Shown here in pieces: positions 1 through 7,752 of a stretch of 64,000 nt of DNA. The DNA lies in the NCBI GenBank assembly GCA_900316565.1, contig ONDK01000009.1, positions 1-64,000 on the forward strand, given 5' to 3'. Position numbers and translations under genes: made by a program. Origin of the DNA: an uncultured Prevotella sp. Lineage in GTDB: Bacteria; Bacteroidota; Bacteroidia; Bacteroidales; Bacteroidaceae. How positions within the stretch are numbered: the stretch's first letter is position 1; each line of letters begins with the position of its first letter. The notes below the pieces were generated by a model, which was given only the letters and a program-made list of their open reading frames with translations, had not been told where the DNA came from and searched no databases.

Positions 1-224
1 TACCACACGTGCCCGATTGTTTATGCGTCCGTTCTGCAAAGATGTCTCTATAATCAGTTAAAACTCGTGGATGCCATAAGCTTTTTTAGAGGAAAGGTAG
101 AGGAAAACGGCGGAAAAACACAAATAAAAGTGTGAAAATGTGTTTGGTATGATACATGTTTACCCTGTGGTTTTGATATAAGTCAAAAAAGATATAAAAA
201 GCAGTTAAATATGTGTCGAAAATA
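1..224. other. Left edge without recognisable gene
   Basis: No convincing coding frame or RNA is visible. A minus-strand CATCTTTG at about 37-44 resembles a Bacteroidota -7 box except for its first base, so it could serve a gene running left out of the window, but no -33 partner is seen. Confidence 0.4.
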
Positions 225-254
225 TTGCAGATAAAAAAAATCGTTGTATCTTTG
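225..254 (+). promoter_or_regulatory. Bacteroidota-type promoter
   Basis: TTG at 225-227, a 19-base spacer and TATCTTTG at 247-254 match the Bacteroidota -33/-7 consensus. It faces a short stretch that ends in two terminators and contains no normal gene, so it probably serves a small RNA. Confidence 0.6.
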
Positions 255-353
255 CACCGTCAAAAGGTTAATAGATTGTTTAGGTTAGTAGTAATAGATT
301 TAGGTTTTTAGTTATTTTATTTTAAGGTAGAAGTTTAACAGATTCGTACTAGG

Positions 354-407
354 ATGACAATGGAAATCGTGAGATTTCTGTTCGATTTGAAAAGGATTTT
401 TAGTTAA
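354..407 (+). CDS. Possible 17-residue microprotein
   Basis: The frame reads MTMEIVRFLFDLKRIFS and ends in TAA; an internal ATG at 360 would give 15 residues. It is the only obvious frame in the short transcript between promoter 225-254 and terminator 418-454. The peptide alternates hydrophobic (IV, FLF, IF) and basic residues and could form a membrane-binding amphipathic helix. The stable GTGA hairpin lies inside the frame, so a purely structural RNA is an equally good reading. I know no family for it. Confidence 0.3.
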   Translation: MTMEIVRFLFDLKRIFS

Positions 408-417
408 ACATAGGCTT

Positions 418-454
418 AAACGCTACGGCTCGTGAGAGTTATAGCGTTTTTTTT
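418..454 (+). terminator. Intrinsic terminator of the small transcript
   Basis: Arms AAACGCTA (418-425) and TAGCGTTT (442-449) are followed by a run of T on the plus strand up to 454. Confidence 0.75.
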
Positions 455-462
455 ATGTCCAT

Positions 463-509
463 AAGTCTCTGCAAACATTCCCTCGGAAGTGCTTGCAGAG
501 ACTTTTTTA
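463..509 (+). terminator. Second, very strong intrinsic terminator
   Basis: A perfect 12-bp stem, AAGTCTCTGCAA (463-474) with TTGCAGAGACTT (493-504), is followed by T's. It lies just beyond the end of minus-strand ispF and may insulate ispF from plus-strand transcription. An A-run on its left could let it also end ispF transcription. Confidence 0.75.
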
Positions 510-1004
510 TTTATAAATCAATGCAACGGCATAGGCGGAGATACCCTCCTCACGGCCAGTGAAGCCGAGTCGTTCCGTCGTCGTGGCCTTGATGGACACG
601 ATGTCCTGGTCGCAGCCTATGACTTTGGCGAGACACTCCTGCATGGCCGGGATGTGCGGGTTGAGCTTCGGACGCTCGGCGCAGACCGTCGCGTCTATGT
701 TTCCCACCTTATATCCTTTTGTCCCCAGCAGCTCTACGGTCTTCCGGAGTATCACCTTTGAGTCCATGTTGAGCGTCTCGTCGGACGTGTCGGGGAAGTG
801 ATAGCCTATATCCCGCATGTTGGCGGCGCCGAGAAGGGCGTCGCAGATGGCATGGATGAGCACGTCGGCATCACTGTGCCCAAGTAGTCCGCGGTCATTC
901 TCAATCTTTATTCCACCCAGGAAGAGGTCGCGTCCCTCCACGAGTTTATGTACGTCGTAGCCCATTCCCACACGGAACGGACATGAAGTGTTACCTTTCT
1001 CCAT
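507..1004 (-). CDS. ispF: 2-C-methyl-D-erythritol 2,4-cyclodiphosphate synthase
   Basis: IspF cyclises CDP-ME-2-phosphate to MEcPP with release of CMP in the non-mevalonate isoprenoid pathway. It is a cytosolic homotrimer with a divalent metal in each active site. The 165-residue length is normal. The metal ligands are visible as D17 and H19 in GYDVH and H51 in the segment after GHSDAD. Threonines of the TTTERLGFTGR segment near the C-terminus fit the conserved substrate-binding region. It lies 216 bp downstream of porV on the same strand; the neighbourhood FAH-porU-porV-ispF also occurs, from memory, in Porphyromonas gingivalis. The functional link to secretion is unclear. Confidence 0.96.
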   Translation of the reverse strand: MEKGNTSCPFRVGMGYDVHKLVEGRDLFLGGIKIENDRGLLGHSDADVLIHAICDALLGAANMRDIGYHFPDTSDETLNMDSKVILRKTVELLGTKGYKVGNIDATVCAERPKLNPHIPAMQECLAKVIGCDQDIVSIKATTTERLGFTGREEGISAYAVALIYK

Positions 1005-1220
1005 TTAGATATTCCTTTTATATCGTGTTTCTATATTATGCTTCAAGCTCAGCACTAACTGTACTAATAATATAATGTATATGAACTTCGACGGATAGAT
1101 GAGGCGTCCCCACTCACCAACGTTCTGTCCGAAAGCTCCCACGACGGCGGCTGCGCGATGAGTCTTTTCAGTATTGTTGTCAATCCCTTGTCCTCTTAAA
1201 GTCTTTCCCTTTTTTGTCGT

Positions 1221-2399
1221 CTACCTTCTGTGGAACAGGTCCTTTATGCCGTCCATGTCGAAGGCCAGCGTGAAACGCAGTGTCTGGTCGAGCGGGTTAC
1301 TCTTGGCGGTGGCTATAACGTAGCCAGCGTCGAGCGAGAAGACGCTCATCTTGAAGCCCGCGCCGACGGTGAAATACTTTCTGTTTCCTTTGTTGGCACT
1401 CTCGTTATGGTAGCCGGCGCGGATGCTGAAGCGGTCGTTGTAGGTGTATTCGCCACCGACGCTCCATCGCACCTCCTGCATCTCTTCCTTGAAGCCTCCC
1501 GGCGCATCGCCGAAGCTCTTGAAGATGCCGGAGATACTCGACACGTCGTAGTAGTCCTTCTGCACGCGCTTCTGGTAGTCCTCGTTGCTCTCCCCGTCCT
1601 CTTTCTTAGGATAGGTGGGTACCAGGAGCTTGTTGGCGTCGGCAGCTATGGTGAACTTATTGTATTCGTCGATAGGTATCATCAGTGCGGCACCGAGTCT
1701 CATGTTGGTTGGTATGAACTCACTTCTGTCGTCGGTGCCCATGTTTATCTTTGAACCGATATTTGAGATGTCCAGACCGAGTCCCAGCTGGCACTCACGT
1801 TGTCCTATGTTGATGTAGTTCTGGTAGTAACATGCTATGTCGGCAGCAAATGCAGAGCCCAGTTTCGAGTCCTCGGTGTAGTCATATTTCAAGTCGGAGT
1901 AAATCCAGCGGACTGCGGCGGCGATGGAGAACTTCTCGCTGAGCATCAGAGAGTAGGCCACGTCGAGCGACATCTCGTATGGGTTCACCGTCATCGAGGA
2001 ACCTGCCTGGTCGTAGTCGGTCTGCACCTCACCCAAGGAAAAATAACGTAGGGAGCCGCTGACGGCGCTGTAGTCGCCGATACGGTAGTAGCCTGCGAGA
2101 TATGCGAGGTCTATGTCGTTGACGAGTTGCCGCAGCCACGGCGTGTAGTTCAGAGCCACACCGGCCCGGCTGATGTTGAACGGATACTTTGCCGGGTTCC
2201 AGTATTGCGAATTCACGTCCGGGTCTGTTGCCGCTCCAGTGTCGCCCATGCTTCCTGCGCGTGCGTCCGGTGCTATGATCTGTGATGTGACCTCGTATCT
2301 TTCAGGGTTGAACATATCCTGTTTCTCCTGTGCCGTAGCCGTTGTCACAGCCGAGGAGAGCAGTGTCAGCCCCAAGAGTCTGAAAAATGTTTTCTTCAT
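1221..2399 (-). CDS. porV: Type IX secretion system outer-membrane protein PorV (LptO)
   Basis: PorV is an outer-membrane barrel that receives cargo from the SprA translocon and carries it to the PorU sortase complex. The 392-residue protein has a signal peptide ending near TATAQ, then a segment with APDARAGSMGDTGAATDPDVNS and NPAKYPF, typical of the PorV/PorP family in the FadL superfamily. The rest alternates beta-strand-like segments and ends in aromatic-rich strands (LRFTLAFDMDGIKDLF). It begins 50 bp after porU on the same strand, so the two are probably co-transcribed and act in one complex. No frameshift or truncation is seen. Confidence 0.93.
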   Translation of the reverse strand: MKKTFFRLLGLTLLSSAVTTATAQEKQDMFNPERYEVTSQIIAPDARAGSMGDTGAATDPDVNSQYWNPAKYPFNISRAGVALNYTPWLRQLVNDIDLAYLAGYYRIGDYSAVSGSLRYFSLGEVQTDYDQAGSSMTVNPYEMSLDVAYSLMLSEKFSIAAAVRWIYSDLKYDYTEDSKLGSAFAADIACYYQNYINIGQRECQLGLGLDISNIGSKINMGTDDRSEFIPTNMRLGAALMIPIDEYNKFTIAADANKLLVPTYPKKEDGESNEDYQKRVQKDYYDVSSISGIFKSFGDAPGGFKEEMQEVRWSVGGEYTYNDRFSIRAGYHNESANKGNRKYFTVGAGFKMSVFSLDAGYVIATAKSNPLDQTLRFTLAFDMDGIKDLFHRR

Positions 2400-2449
2400 T
2401 AATTTTCCTAATGTTACTGATGTTGCTGTCCTTAAAACGTAAAGGACGG

Positions 2450-5400
2450 CTAATTATTGTTCACGACAATCAGTTTCTTGGCTTTCGACGCTTTCTTGCT
2501 GCCGTCGCAGGCCAGCCGCACACGATAGAGGTATACTCCTGTGGCGAGCTTTCCGCCGTTGCTGGCCGTCAGGTCCCAGTCCACGGTGAAGGTGTTTCCG
2601 CTCGACACGCCGCTGGTGCTGCTTTGCCACAATATACGTCCGCTCATGTCGAAGACGTCGATGATGACATCCACGTTGGCGCCGGCGAAGTTGTGCTGCA
2701 CGATGAACGTCGTTGTCGTCGACGCGGGGTTGTTGGTAACGTTGATATTCGTGAGCTCCGGTCCCAGCCCTTTCACCACATTGAAGTCGAGTGTCGCCGT
2801 GTTGGGGTTGTTGAGGATGTCCCATGCTCGGAACAGCAGCTGGTGGTGTCCGGGCTCGAGTTCCGGAATGCTGTAGAACGTCGTACCGCTGGTGTAGCTT
2901 CCGAAGTCGAACGCGAAGTTACTGTTAAGGTTGTACGTCTTCGACATATCCCCGTCGATGATGAGCTGCATGTCATGTCCTATTCCCGTTCCCGAGGCGT
3001 TGATGCCATTTCGGTCCGTAATATTCGCGACAAAATAAGGGGTACTGTTGACATCGCCTCCGTTGACAAACGACGGACTGTTGAGATAGCAGTATATGGA
3101 CGGTCCTATGGAGTCGTTTGCTATGGAGTCCGATCCGTTAATCTTGAAGTCCTCCGAATATCCGTTGGCGATAGCCGAGCGGTCGTTGCTCACCGCGTAG
3201 AGGTTCATCAGCCCTGTGCCGTCAGAGTAGTTGATGTCCATCGGAACTGCAAACGTCAGTGTGAACATCCCGTTGCGTACGCTGTCGTTACCGTTGTACA
3301 GCGTCTTCGTCCGGTCATAGAACTGGAAGGCCTGGTCGGCTTCTGCTGGGAAGTTTCTTTTGCATGTTATCAGTTCGCGCGTGTCGCGCACGGTAGCTGA
3401 GAGCAGTCCGTTGAATGTGCTGTTTATCTGCCCCTTGTCCTCTATGTGCCCTTTTATATGGCATACGGAGCCCGCCTTGAGCAGTGCCTTTACATCCGAG
3501 GCGGTGCTGATGCCGTTGATGGAGTCGATGACGATGGTCTGCGTAGGCAGGTTCAGCGACATTGCCGGGTCGCCGAGCAGAGCATATTGCAGCTTGTTCT
3601 GGCTGAGGTCCTTGCGGCCGGAAATCATCTGGTTCTTGGTGATGCGCTGTGCCTCGCCAAGGGTGATGGGCTTCCCGTCGACGATGCCGAGGACGTTGCT
3701 CATGAATGCTATGTTCAGCGGTGTGTTGTCCTGGGCGAACACCGTCCTGGCTGTGCCGTAGAACGCCACGGACCCGCCGTGGCTGTTGAGCATGGCCGTC
3801 TCTCCGATGTTGGCCTGTGTACCGTCGAAGGGCATGATATCGCACGAAGCCGTAACCCACAAAGGAAGGTTTGTGTTGGTATATCCTGCAAAGTCGCTGA
3901 GGTCTGCAACACCCTCTCCGGTCAGCGTTGTCGGTGCGCCGTGCCCGGCGAAATCGAAGATAAGGGCGCCGTCGGCAATCTGCTTGTTCAGTGCGCTCCT
4001 CACCTCCGGGTATGTTGTTCCTGTGGCGGTAGAGTAGTGCTGGTATGCGTCCCAATACACCTTTTTGATGGCGTATCCCGGATGGCTCGTCGCCGTCTCT
4101 TCCGCAGCGAGGTCCGCATCGGTCATATGCAGGTTGTTGTTTCCGTCCTGTCCGAGGAACATGATGACGTTCTGCCATCCTCCGGCGTTGCGGTTGGTCT
4201 TGTAGTTTATTATCTTGTCGACGAGAATCTTAGCCTCGCTGTCGTCGGTAACCGGGAATCGTCCTACGCCCATATCCTCCTTGTCGGTATGCGTGATGCT
4301 GTAGTTGCTGCCTCCCTCGCCGTCGTCGAGCAGTGTAAACCATCCGTCGTCGACATAACAATAAATGTCGCTGTATGAATTCTCGCTTTCATAGCACAGC
4401 AGGTAGTCGTCGGCATTGAGGTTGCGCGCGTTGGTGGTCAGCATGCGGTTGTCCCAGAGGCAGTCGCCGAAGAGCAGCAGTGATTTCGGTATCTCAGCGT
4501 CGGTTGTTGCCCTGTCGTACATCATCTTCAGGTACCTCCTGTATGCACCAGCATCAGGAGTTCCGCTTGAGAACTCATTGTACAGCTCGTCGGCCGGTAC
4601 TATGTTCACCGTCATGGCATCGTTTTTCTCGTGCCATGCCGCCAGGCGCTTAGCCTGTGCCAGCAGTTTCTGGCTCGTCGGAATGATGATGACGAGGTCG
4701 GCGTTCTTGTCGGCGTGGTGGTCCTGGTTTGTGATGCCATAGACGTATTCCGGTACGGGGAACGTCGTTGATGACAGGTCCGGCAGCGGCCGTGGCTTGT
4801 CGTATGTCATACAGATATAATCGAGACGGAGCGGTCCCCCGCTGACGCACGTCACCGTAATGCTGTCGTTGCCGGTGAGCGTGTCGAGGGCCTGGATGAT
4901 GGATGTCTCGTTGCCTGTATAGTGGTCGGGGATGGTGATGCTGTAGGTGCTTGTCGACGCTCTCAGAGACTTGCCGTTGACGGTGACGGAGAACGTCGAT
5001 GGTATTCCGGCAGTAACAGTCATCGCCACCGTGCCCTTCGTGGCCTTGGCGGTGTTCTTGAACGTATAGGTCTTTGGATTTCCCGATGTTATTGGCGTGT
5101 ACTCCACCAGATTGCGGCCGCCTTCATACCATGCGTAGTTGTCGACCTCGTGAAGCGAGTGGTAGTCGTTGTCGCGCACGTACTCCTCGTTCATGAATGT
5201 GGCACTGTCGACGGTGAGAGGCTCTCCCTCAATATCGCTAAGGAAGTAATAGCCGTAGTTGGAATAGGGGTTGCGCGTGCGGATATTGGCTGTCGCCGAC
5301 GACCAGCTGACGGGGCCGCGGCCATAGAACAGGCGGCGTCCGTTGACAGTGCATGTCGGGACCTCCGGCACATCATCATATTTTCTCAGGTCCTCATCGT

Positions 5401-6064
5401 TGAGGGTCTCGTCCTTCAGGTGTCCGCCATAGCCGAAGATGCGCACCTTCGACGCATCGGAGAACCCGCATTTCCGTATCAGCGCGTCGGTGAGCTGGTA
5501 TATCCCGTCCTCGGGAACGCTTATTTTCACCCACCGTCCCGAGGCCAGGATGCTGTGTGCAGCATACCGTGAGGCCGCTGACGACTCGTCGCCAGTCCGT
5601 GTGTCCGCCTTGGCCTTCCTCGTGCCGCTCTTGGCCATCCTATGTTTCGGCTCTGCCGTCAGCGCAATCATAAAGCTGACGAGGAACTCCTTCTTCCCGC
5701 CGCGTTCCACGATAGGTGTCAGCGAGAACTCCAGACTTCCCGACTTGCGGTCTACGACAATCTGCTTGTGTATCTCCGGCAGCTGTGGCAGCGGTGCACC
5801 GCTTATTTTGTTGTAGAGGGCTATGTCGCCACTGCCCATGTCGATAAATTCCGGGTAGCGGATGTCCAGCGTGTATGTGGAGTCCTGGTAGTTTTTGCCC
5901 AGGGGTATGGAGTATTTGAACTCTGGCAGCATGGAGTCGATGGCGATGTCCTCCACCGTGAGGTTGAAGAACCGCTGTGTCTGTGCTCCGGCCGACAGCG
6001 CTATGACCATGCCGACAACGGTCAGCAAGGCCCTGAAGAATTTATGTGTTGTGCTTCCTTTCAT
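2450..6064 (-). CDS. porU: Type IX secretion system sortase PorU (C25 family)
   Basis: PorU cuts the C-terminal signal domain from secreted proteins at the cell surface and joins the new end to anionic lipopolysaccharide. At 1204 residues it has family size. A signal peptide (1-27, ending SAGAQ) is followed by an N-terminal beta region and a gingipain-like C25 caspase-fold domain at about 450-790. The catalytic pair is visible as H708 (FAGHGAP) and C741 (TASCDIM). Residues from about 1095 form a C-terminal domain (FDMSGRILW, TGVYLYRVRL) like those of type IX cargo. It sits 45 bp after the FAH gene and 50 bp before porV. Only a few cargo candidates (GH3, GH95) are in the window, and neither shows a clear C-terminal sorting domain. 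Confidence 0.94.
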   Translation of the reverse strand: MKGSTTHKFFRALLTVVGMVIALSAGAQTQRFFNLTVEDIAIDSMLPEFKYSIPLGKNYQDSTYTLDIRYPEFIDMGSGDIALYNKISGAPLPQLPEIHKQIVVDRKSGSLEFSLTPIVERGGKKEFLVSFMIALTAEPKHRMAKSGTRKAKADTRTGDESSAASRYAAHSILASGRWVKISVPEDGIYQLTDALIRKCGFSDASKVRIFGYGGHLKDETLNDEDLRKYDDVPEVPTCTVNGRRLFYGRGPVSWSSATANIRTRNPYSNYGYYFLSDIEGEPLTVDSATFMNEEYVRDNDYHSLHEVDNYAWYEGGRNLVEYTPITSGNPKTYTFKNTAKATKGTVAMTVTAGIPSTFSVTVNGKSLRASTSTYSITIPDHYTGNETSIIQALDTLTGNDSITVTCVSGGPLRLDYICMTYDKPRPLPDLSSTTFPVPEYVYGITNQDHHADKNADLVIIIPTSQKLLAQAKRLAAWHEKNDAMTVNIVPADELYNEFSSGTPDAGAYRRYLKMMYDRATTDAEIPKSLLLFGDCLWDNRMLTTNARNLNADDYLLCYESENSYSDIYCYVDDGWFTLLDDGEGGSNYSITHTDKEDMGVGRFPVTDDSEAKILVDKIINYKTNRNAGGWQNVIMFLGQDGNNNLHMTDADLAAEETATSHPGYAIKKVYWDAYQHYSTATGTTYPEVRSALNKQIADGALIFDFAGHGAPTTLTGEGVADLSDFAGYTNTNLPLWVTASCDIMPFDGTQANIGETAMLNSHGGSVAFYGTARTVFAQDNTPLNIAFMSNVLGIVDGKPITLGEAQRITKNQMISGRKDLSQNKLQYALLGDPAMSLNLPTQTIVIDSINGISTASDVKALLKAGSVCHIKGHIEDKGQINSTFNGLLSATVRDTRELITCKRNFPAEADQAFQFYDRTKTLYNGNDSVRNGMFTLTFAVPMDINYSDGTGLMNLYAVSNDRSAIANGYSEDFKINGSDSIANDSIGPSIYCYLNSPSFVNGGDVNSTPYFVANITDRNGINASGTGIGHDMQLIIDGDMSKTYNLNSNFAFDFGSYTSGTTFYSIPELEPGHHQLLFRAWDILNNPNTATLDFNVVKGLGPELTNINVTNNPASTTTTFIVQHNFAGANVDVIIDVFDMSGRILWQSSTSGVSSGNTFTVDWDLTASNGGKLATGVYLYRVRLACDGSKKASKAKKLIVVNNN

Positions 6065-6109
6065 TCTGTGATATAAAGTTCTAACTGTTACGTTGTGGCC
6101 GCGGCTGCT

Positions 6110-6727
6110 TTACTTACACCAGAAATCAGTGGTCTTCCGCTCCTCCACGTATCCTTCGATGTGGTCGTTGATGTTTACCGGACCACAGCCCACGGGACAT
6201 CCTGTGAACAGCATGTCGCCGGTCTTCAGCGTGAACCACCGGCTGATGAAGCTTATCGTCCGGTCTACGGAGAAGAACATGTCGCCGGTGTATCCGTCCT
6301 GCACTGTTTTCCCGTTGATGTCGAGGCGGAAGCGGAGGCGGTCGATGGCGGGCAACTTCTCCTTCGGTATCCATTCGCCGATGGCACCGGAGCCGTCGAA
6401 ACTCTTGCTGCGCTCCCAGGGCAGTCCCTTTGCTTTCAGCTTGGCCTGCAGCTCGCGTGCCGTGAAGTCGACACCCACGGTGACGGCGTCGTAGTAGCGG
6501 TGGGCGAAACGCTCCGGGATACTCTTCCCAAGACGGCAGATGCGCACCACGAGCTCTCCCTCGTATTCTATTCTCCCGAGGTCGTCGGGGATGAAGAACG
6601 GCTTTCTGTCCTTCAGCAGTGCCGAGTCGGTCTTGCAGAAGATTACGGGCTCCTCTGGTTTGTTAAACGTTCCGTGCAGCATTTTATTGTGCACGGGATA
6701 ATTCATTCCTAAGCAAAATATCTTCAT
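6110..6727 (-). CDS. Fumarylacetoacetate hydrolase (FAH) family protein
   Basis: Members hydrolyse or decarboxylate beta-diketo acids, for example acylpyruvates or oxaloacetate, with a divalent metal. The protein is about 205 residues from the start MKIFCLGMNY. Metal-binding signatures are the E-x-E in YEGELVV, and GVDFTARELQ; FTGCPVG near the end is also typical. I chose ATG at 6727, because an upstream TTG in frame lies inside the -7 box TATCTTTG (minus, 6746-6753). It is the first gene of an apparent FAH-porU-porV run, with 45 bp to porU. The substrate cannot be read from the sequence, and a role in secretion is only suggested by position. Confidence 0.88.
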   Translation of the reverse strand: MKIFCLGMNYPVHNKMLHGTFNKPEEPVIFCKTDSALLKDRKPFFIPDDLGRIEYEGELVVRICRLGKSIPERFAHRYYDAVTVGVDFTARELQAKLKAKGLPWERSKSFDGSGAIGEWIPKEKLPAIDRLRFRLDINGKTVQDGYTGDMFFSVDRTISFISRWFTLKTGDMLFTGCPVGCGPVNINDHIEGYVEERKTTDFWCK

Positions 6728-6745
6728 AATCAGTCTTTTAGACTG

Positions 6746-6753
6746 CAAAGATA
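6746..6753 (-). promoter_or_regulatory. -7 box for the FAH-porU-porV operon
   Basis: The minus strand reads TATCTTTG about 20 bases before ATG 6727. No clear -33 TTTG is present at the expected distance. Confidence 0.5.
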
Positions 6754-7128
6754 CTGCTTTATTTTCATTCCGCTTTATTATCCCAGTGTTTTAATCTCCC
6801 GAAAAAGCTGTTTTTTTTGTTTGCAAAAGTATTTCCAGCTATATGACCCATGCCGTCAAATCTGACATCATACTGTCGGTCTTGTTGTTAAACCGGAGTT
6901 CTTTCCTGATGGATTGTGTGTAAAGTAAAATGACATTTTAACCCCTTCATATTTCGATTATTCTGAACCGCGACCAATTATGGCGTCAAATACACGAAAA
7001 ATGGCCGTTTTGTACTGCCTTGATAATCAGTATGTTACTTTTAAGATCATTCCCGGTGTCTTAAAAAAGGCCTATTTTGGTCTGAAAAGTAAGCCACACT
7101 TGCATTATAAGTGTAGTACATTTACAAG

Positions 7129-7169
7129 GTAAAACCTATGCTTTTACCTCGTAAAACCTATGGTTTTAC
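7129..7169. repeat. Tandem pair of 19-base palindromes
   Basis: GTAAAA-CCTATGC-TTTTAC (7129-7147) and GTAAAA-CCTATGG-TTTTAC (7151-7169) are separated by CTC. The same GTAAAA-N7-TTTTAC design, with GTTATGG in the middle, lies at 40645-40663 inside a large cruciform, so this is probably a dispersed repeat of this genome. Confidence 0.75.
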
Positions 7170-7382
7170 AAATCAGTCCGGTTTTTGCCGCAAAATCACC
7201 GTTGTTTTCTTGTCTTTTAAAGGATATTAACTTCTATATTGACGATTTTCCTTGACATCATTTTGTAATAAAAAAACAGGGCTGGTAATTTTTTTGCGCA
7301 CTACGCATTAGTGTAGTGTCCTAACCTTATTTGCTGTTTCTGTAGGTTTCTTTATATGATTTGAATCCGCTCAGTTCTAATG

Positions 7383-7398
7383 TTTAACGTACGTTAAA
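7383..7398. promoter_or_regulatory. Perfect 16-bp palindrome, possible operator
   Basis: TTTAACGTACGTTAAA is fully self-complementary and lies 36 bases upstream of the -33 element of the ABC operon promoter. This is a typical place and size for a dimeric regulator site, for example of the TetR type. No regulator for it is identified here. Confidence 0.4.
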
Positions 7399-7433
7399 TA
7401 ATTGATTTTGCGCTAACTTTTTACTCTTTTCTC

Positions 7434-7464
7434 TTGCAAGTGTCGTTCAATTGTCATACTTTTG
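7434..7464 (+). promoter_or_regulatory. Promoter of the ABC/GntR envelope operon
   Basis: TTG at 7434-7436, a 20-base spacer and TACTTTTG at 7457-7464 match the Bacteroidota consensus. The predicted start, near 7470, lies inside the inverted repeat 7466-7489. The resulting leader to ATG 7753 is about 280 nt. Confidence 0.75.
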
Positions 7465-7465
7465 C

Positions 7466-7489
7466 AGTGTACTATTACAGTAGTACACT
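7466..7489. promoter_or_regulatory. Inverted-repeat operator, probable GntR (YtrA-type) site
   Basis: Arms AGTGTACTA (7466-7474) and TAGTACACT (7481-7489) surround six bases. The outer AGTGTA...TACACT matches, with a 12-base instead of about 13-base gap as I recall it, the site bound by Bacillus subtilis YtrA. It starts two bases after the -7 box and covers the start site, so a bound repressor would block transcription. The operon encodes a YtrA-type regulator (10428-10796), which suggests self-repression. Confidence 0.7.
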
Positions 7490-7705
7490 AAAAGTGGTTT
7501 ATATAATATAATCAAATTTTTGAAGTGAATCAATCGCTTGCAGTGTGCGGCCCTTGTGGCCCTCAGCAAGTAAAAAAGATTTTTGGAGGAATAAAGATTA
7601 GACTTTATATATCATGGACGGCCACAAAGGACGCACCCTGCAAAGGGATACAAACCTCCGAAACTTGAATAATATATATAATGTAAAGTGTATAACTCCA
7701 AACTG

Positions 7706-7732
7706 GCAGGCGACACGAAGACTGTCGCCTGC
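7706..7732 (+). other. Stem-loop just upstream of the ABC ATPase start
   Basis: A perfect 10-bp stem, GCAGGCGACA (7706-7715) with TGTCGCCTGC (7723-7732), ends 20 bases before ATG 7753. No T-run follows, so it is not a terminator; it may affect translation or mRNA stability. Confidence 0.5.
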
Positions 7733-7752
7733 ATCAGACAAACGAAAAAGAT

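Larger units (their letters stand above)
261..454 (+). ncRNA. Candidate independent small transcript of about 190 nt
   Basis: The stretch runs from a good promoter (225-254) to an intrinsic terminator (418-454) and stands alone, because the next gene, ispF, is on the other strand. Inside is a hairpin at 362-379 with arms GGAAATC/GATTTCT and a GTGA (GNRA-type) loop. I do not see the conserved cores of SRP RNA, RNase P RNA or tmRNA. A 6S-like RNA, an unnamed small RNA, or an mRNA for the 17-residue frame at 354-407 are all possible. The transcript is inferred from its signals. Confidence 0.5.
6754..7433. other. Long AT-rich intergenic region with repeats
   Basis: No gene is seen in this approximately 1-kb gap between the FAH gene and the ABC operon. 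It holds half-sites related to the downstream operator: ACACTT-N7-AAGTGT at 7096-7114, and CACTAC-N8-GTAGTG at 7299-7318. It also has two 19-base palindromes (7129-7169) and a 16-base palindrome (7383-7398), listed separately. The size and density of symmetric sites suggest regulatory DNA. Confidence 0.5.

Noticed and set aside
261..454. SRP RNA, tmRNA or RNase P RNA
   Set aside because: The conserved cores of these RNAs are not present.
2387..3400. Plus-strand open frame inside porU
   Set aside because: porU is intact on the other strand with catalytic residues; the frame is rich in V, H and R, typical of antisense shadow.
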